This document shows positions 63,076 through 64,000 of a stretch of DNA of 64,000 nucleotides, one piece after another. A model generated the notes under the pieces. That model saw only the letters and a program-made list of their open reading frames with translations, was not told the origin of the DNA and did no database searches. Position 1 is the first letter of the stretch. Every line of letters begins with the position of its first letter. Origin of the DNA: Streptomyces albipurpureus. GTDB lineage: Bacteria; Actinomycetota; Actinomycetes; Streptomycetales; Streptomycetaceae. Position numbers and translations under genes: made by a program. The stretch is from contig NZ_JAMQAW010000030.1 of the NCBI RefSeq assembly GCF_023701525.1, positions 62,001 to 126,000 of the forward strand. The letters are read 5' to 3'.

Positions 63076-63942
63076 GTGACCTCAGCTACCGATACCCGTC
63101 AGCTGCCCGCAGCCGTCCGGCTGATCGCCACCGATCTGGACGGCACTCTGCTGCGCGATGACAAGACCGTCTCGGAGCGCACCATCGCCGCCCTCGCCGA
63201 TGCGGAAGAGGCCGGGATCGAGGTCTTCTTCGTCACTGGCCGACCCGCTCGCTGGATGGATGTCGTCAGCGAGCACGTCCACGGCCACGGCTTGGCGATC
63301 TGTGCCAATGGCGCAGCCGTGGTGGATCTGCGGGCAGGCGGCAAGCTGCTCGATGTCCGCCCGTTGGATCGGGCCGTCGCCCTCACCGTCGTCCAGGCGC
63401 TGCGCGCTGCCACCCCCGGGGTGACCTTCGCCATCGAGACCACCACCGGCTTCCACCATGAGCCGGACTATCCCCCGCCGTACTTCCTCGACCGTGCCTC
63501 CACAGTGGCCAGCGCCGAGGATCTGCTCCGCGAAGATGAGTCCGATCCCGCTTCCGCCGTCATCAAGCTGCTCGCACGCCACCGTGAGCTGGAGCCTGAC
63601 GCCTTCCTCACCCTGGCCCGTACCGCCGCCGGTGAGCTGGCATCGCTCACCCGCTCCAGCCCGTCCGCACTGCTGGAGGTCAGCGGTCTGGGTGTGAGCA
63701 AGGCCAGCACCCTGGCGCTGTGCTGCGCCGAGCGCGGCATTTCCGCCGATGAGGTCGTCGCGTTCGGCGATATGCCCAACGATGTGGACATGCTGAACTG
63801 GGCGGGCACCTCCTACGCCATGGGCAACGCCCATCCGGATGTGATCGCGGCGGCCTCCGGGCGGACCGCCGCCAACAACGAGGACGGGGTTGCGATCATC
63901 ATCGAGCAGATCCTGCGCGACCTCCATCTGCCCAAGGCCTGA
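63076..63942 (+). CDS. Cof-type HAD hydrolase, paralogue of the serS-linked protein
   Basis: The protein has 288 residues; GTG 63076 follows GGGAGAA at usable distance. Motif I RLIATDLDGTLLRDD, motif II VFFVTGRPARW, motif III SGLGVSKASTL, motif IV AFGDMPNDVDMLNW. The cap is the C2b type. It shares clear similarity with the protein at 50223 but has its own promoter and a longer N-terminus. Substrate not readable; sugar or cofactor phosphates are typical. Ends close to the window edge. Confidence 0.93.
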   Translation: MTSATDTRQLPAAVRLIATDLDGTLLRDDKTVSERTIAALADAEEAGIEVFFVTGRPARWMDVVSEHVHGHGLAICANGAAVVDLRAGGKLLDVRPLDRAVALTVVQALRAATPGVTFAIETTTGFHHEPDYPPPYFLDRASTVASAEDLLREDESDPASAVIKLLARHRELEPDAFLTLARTAAGELASLTRSSPSALLEVSGLGVSKASTLALCCAERGISADEVVAFGDMPNDVDMLNWAGTSYAMGNAHPDVIAAASGRTAANNEDGVAIIIEQILRDLHLPKA

Positions 63943-64000
63943 GGCAGCGCCCCCTCGATGTGCTCGCCTATGGCCGCGCAGGGCTAGGGGCTGCCCTGGG

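Overview
The window reads as chromosomal DNA of a Streptomyces or very close relative. Codons are strongly G+C-biased at the third position, many starts are GTG behind AGGAG-type ribosome sites, and several genes look leaderless. The content is typical of the genus: a multidomain chitinase, a Streptomyces subtilisin inhibitor, a Tat-exported DyP peroxidase in a copper cluster, F420-type oxidoreductases, SEC-C/DUF5926, and RsbW/PP2C-type regulators. At least one regulator carries a rare TTA codon. From memory, the gene order from the HtrA-like protease (27.9 kb) to serS (50 kb) is conserved in the central, oriC-proximal part of Streptomyces chromosomes. The rest is more variable.

Layout. 0-6 kb: exported enzymes on the minus strand (truncated M28 aminopeptidase, small secreted protein, secreted HNH nuclease, GH18 chitinase) plus a HhH-GPD repair protein. 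6-10.3 kb: a TrmB/LuxR-type regulator divergent from the chitinase, then a TetR/MFS divergent pair with two palindromic operators, and DUF1877. 10.4-11.6 kb: tRNA-Arg(ACG), tRNA-Ser(GCT) and an SSI-family inhibitor. 11.8-15.8 kb: a giant sensor-like protein with PAS domains, a degenerate kinase core, a long disordered linker and degenerate receivers. 16.4-20.6 kb: acyl-CoA ligase, ECF (SigE-family) sigma factor and a small secreted protein, separated by repeat-rich spacers. 20.8-26.7 kb: a DNA-damage block with a PrimPol, an inactive-looking Y-family (ImuB-like) protein and DnaE2, bracketed by two LexA-type SOS boxes. 26.9-31.4 kb: hypothetical protein, tRNA-Ser(TGA), HtrA-like protease, glycerophosphodiesterase, RsbW-like ATPase. 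32-40 kb: DUF5926, a degenerate PrimPol-like protein, GAF-SpoIIE phosphatase, Xaa-Pro aminopeptidase, second RsbW-like ATPase. 40.4-46.8 kb: membrane protein, then a copper cluster (YcnI, Sco, PCuAC/ECuC, CopCD, DtpA). 47-51.3 kb: pheA, serS, HAD phosphatase and a second tRNA-Ser(GCT) preceded by a hairpin and a 22-codon ORF. 51.7-56.1 kb: F420/NADP-type reductase and a four-gene ABC exporter operon. 56-64 kb: M24 peptidase, EphD-like hydrolase-SDR fusion, MerR regulator, KptA, LLM oxidoreductase and a second Cof-type HAD phosphatase.

How it fits together. Most operons are small and show 4-bp stop/start overlaps (Sco-ECuC, serS-HAD, all ABC exporter joints but the last). The copper genes form one export and metallation pathway feeding extracytoplasmic copper sites and the DyP peroxidase. 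The PrimPol/ImuB-like/DnaE2 block is the best candidate for a coordinated, little-described system: repriming and error-prone gap filling under one damage switch. Three groups of DnaA-box matches and a peptide-ORF/hairpin/tRNA-Ser arrangement are further unexplained structures. All functional calls rest on motif reading by eye; no database search was run.
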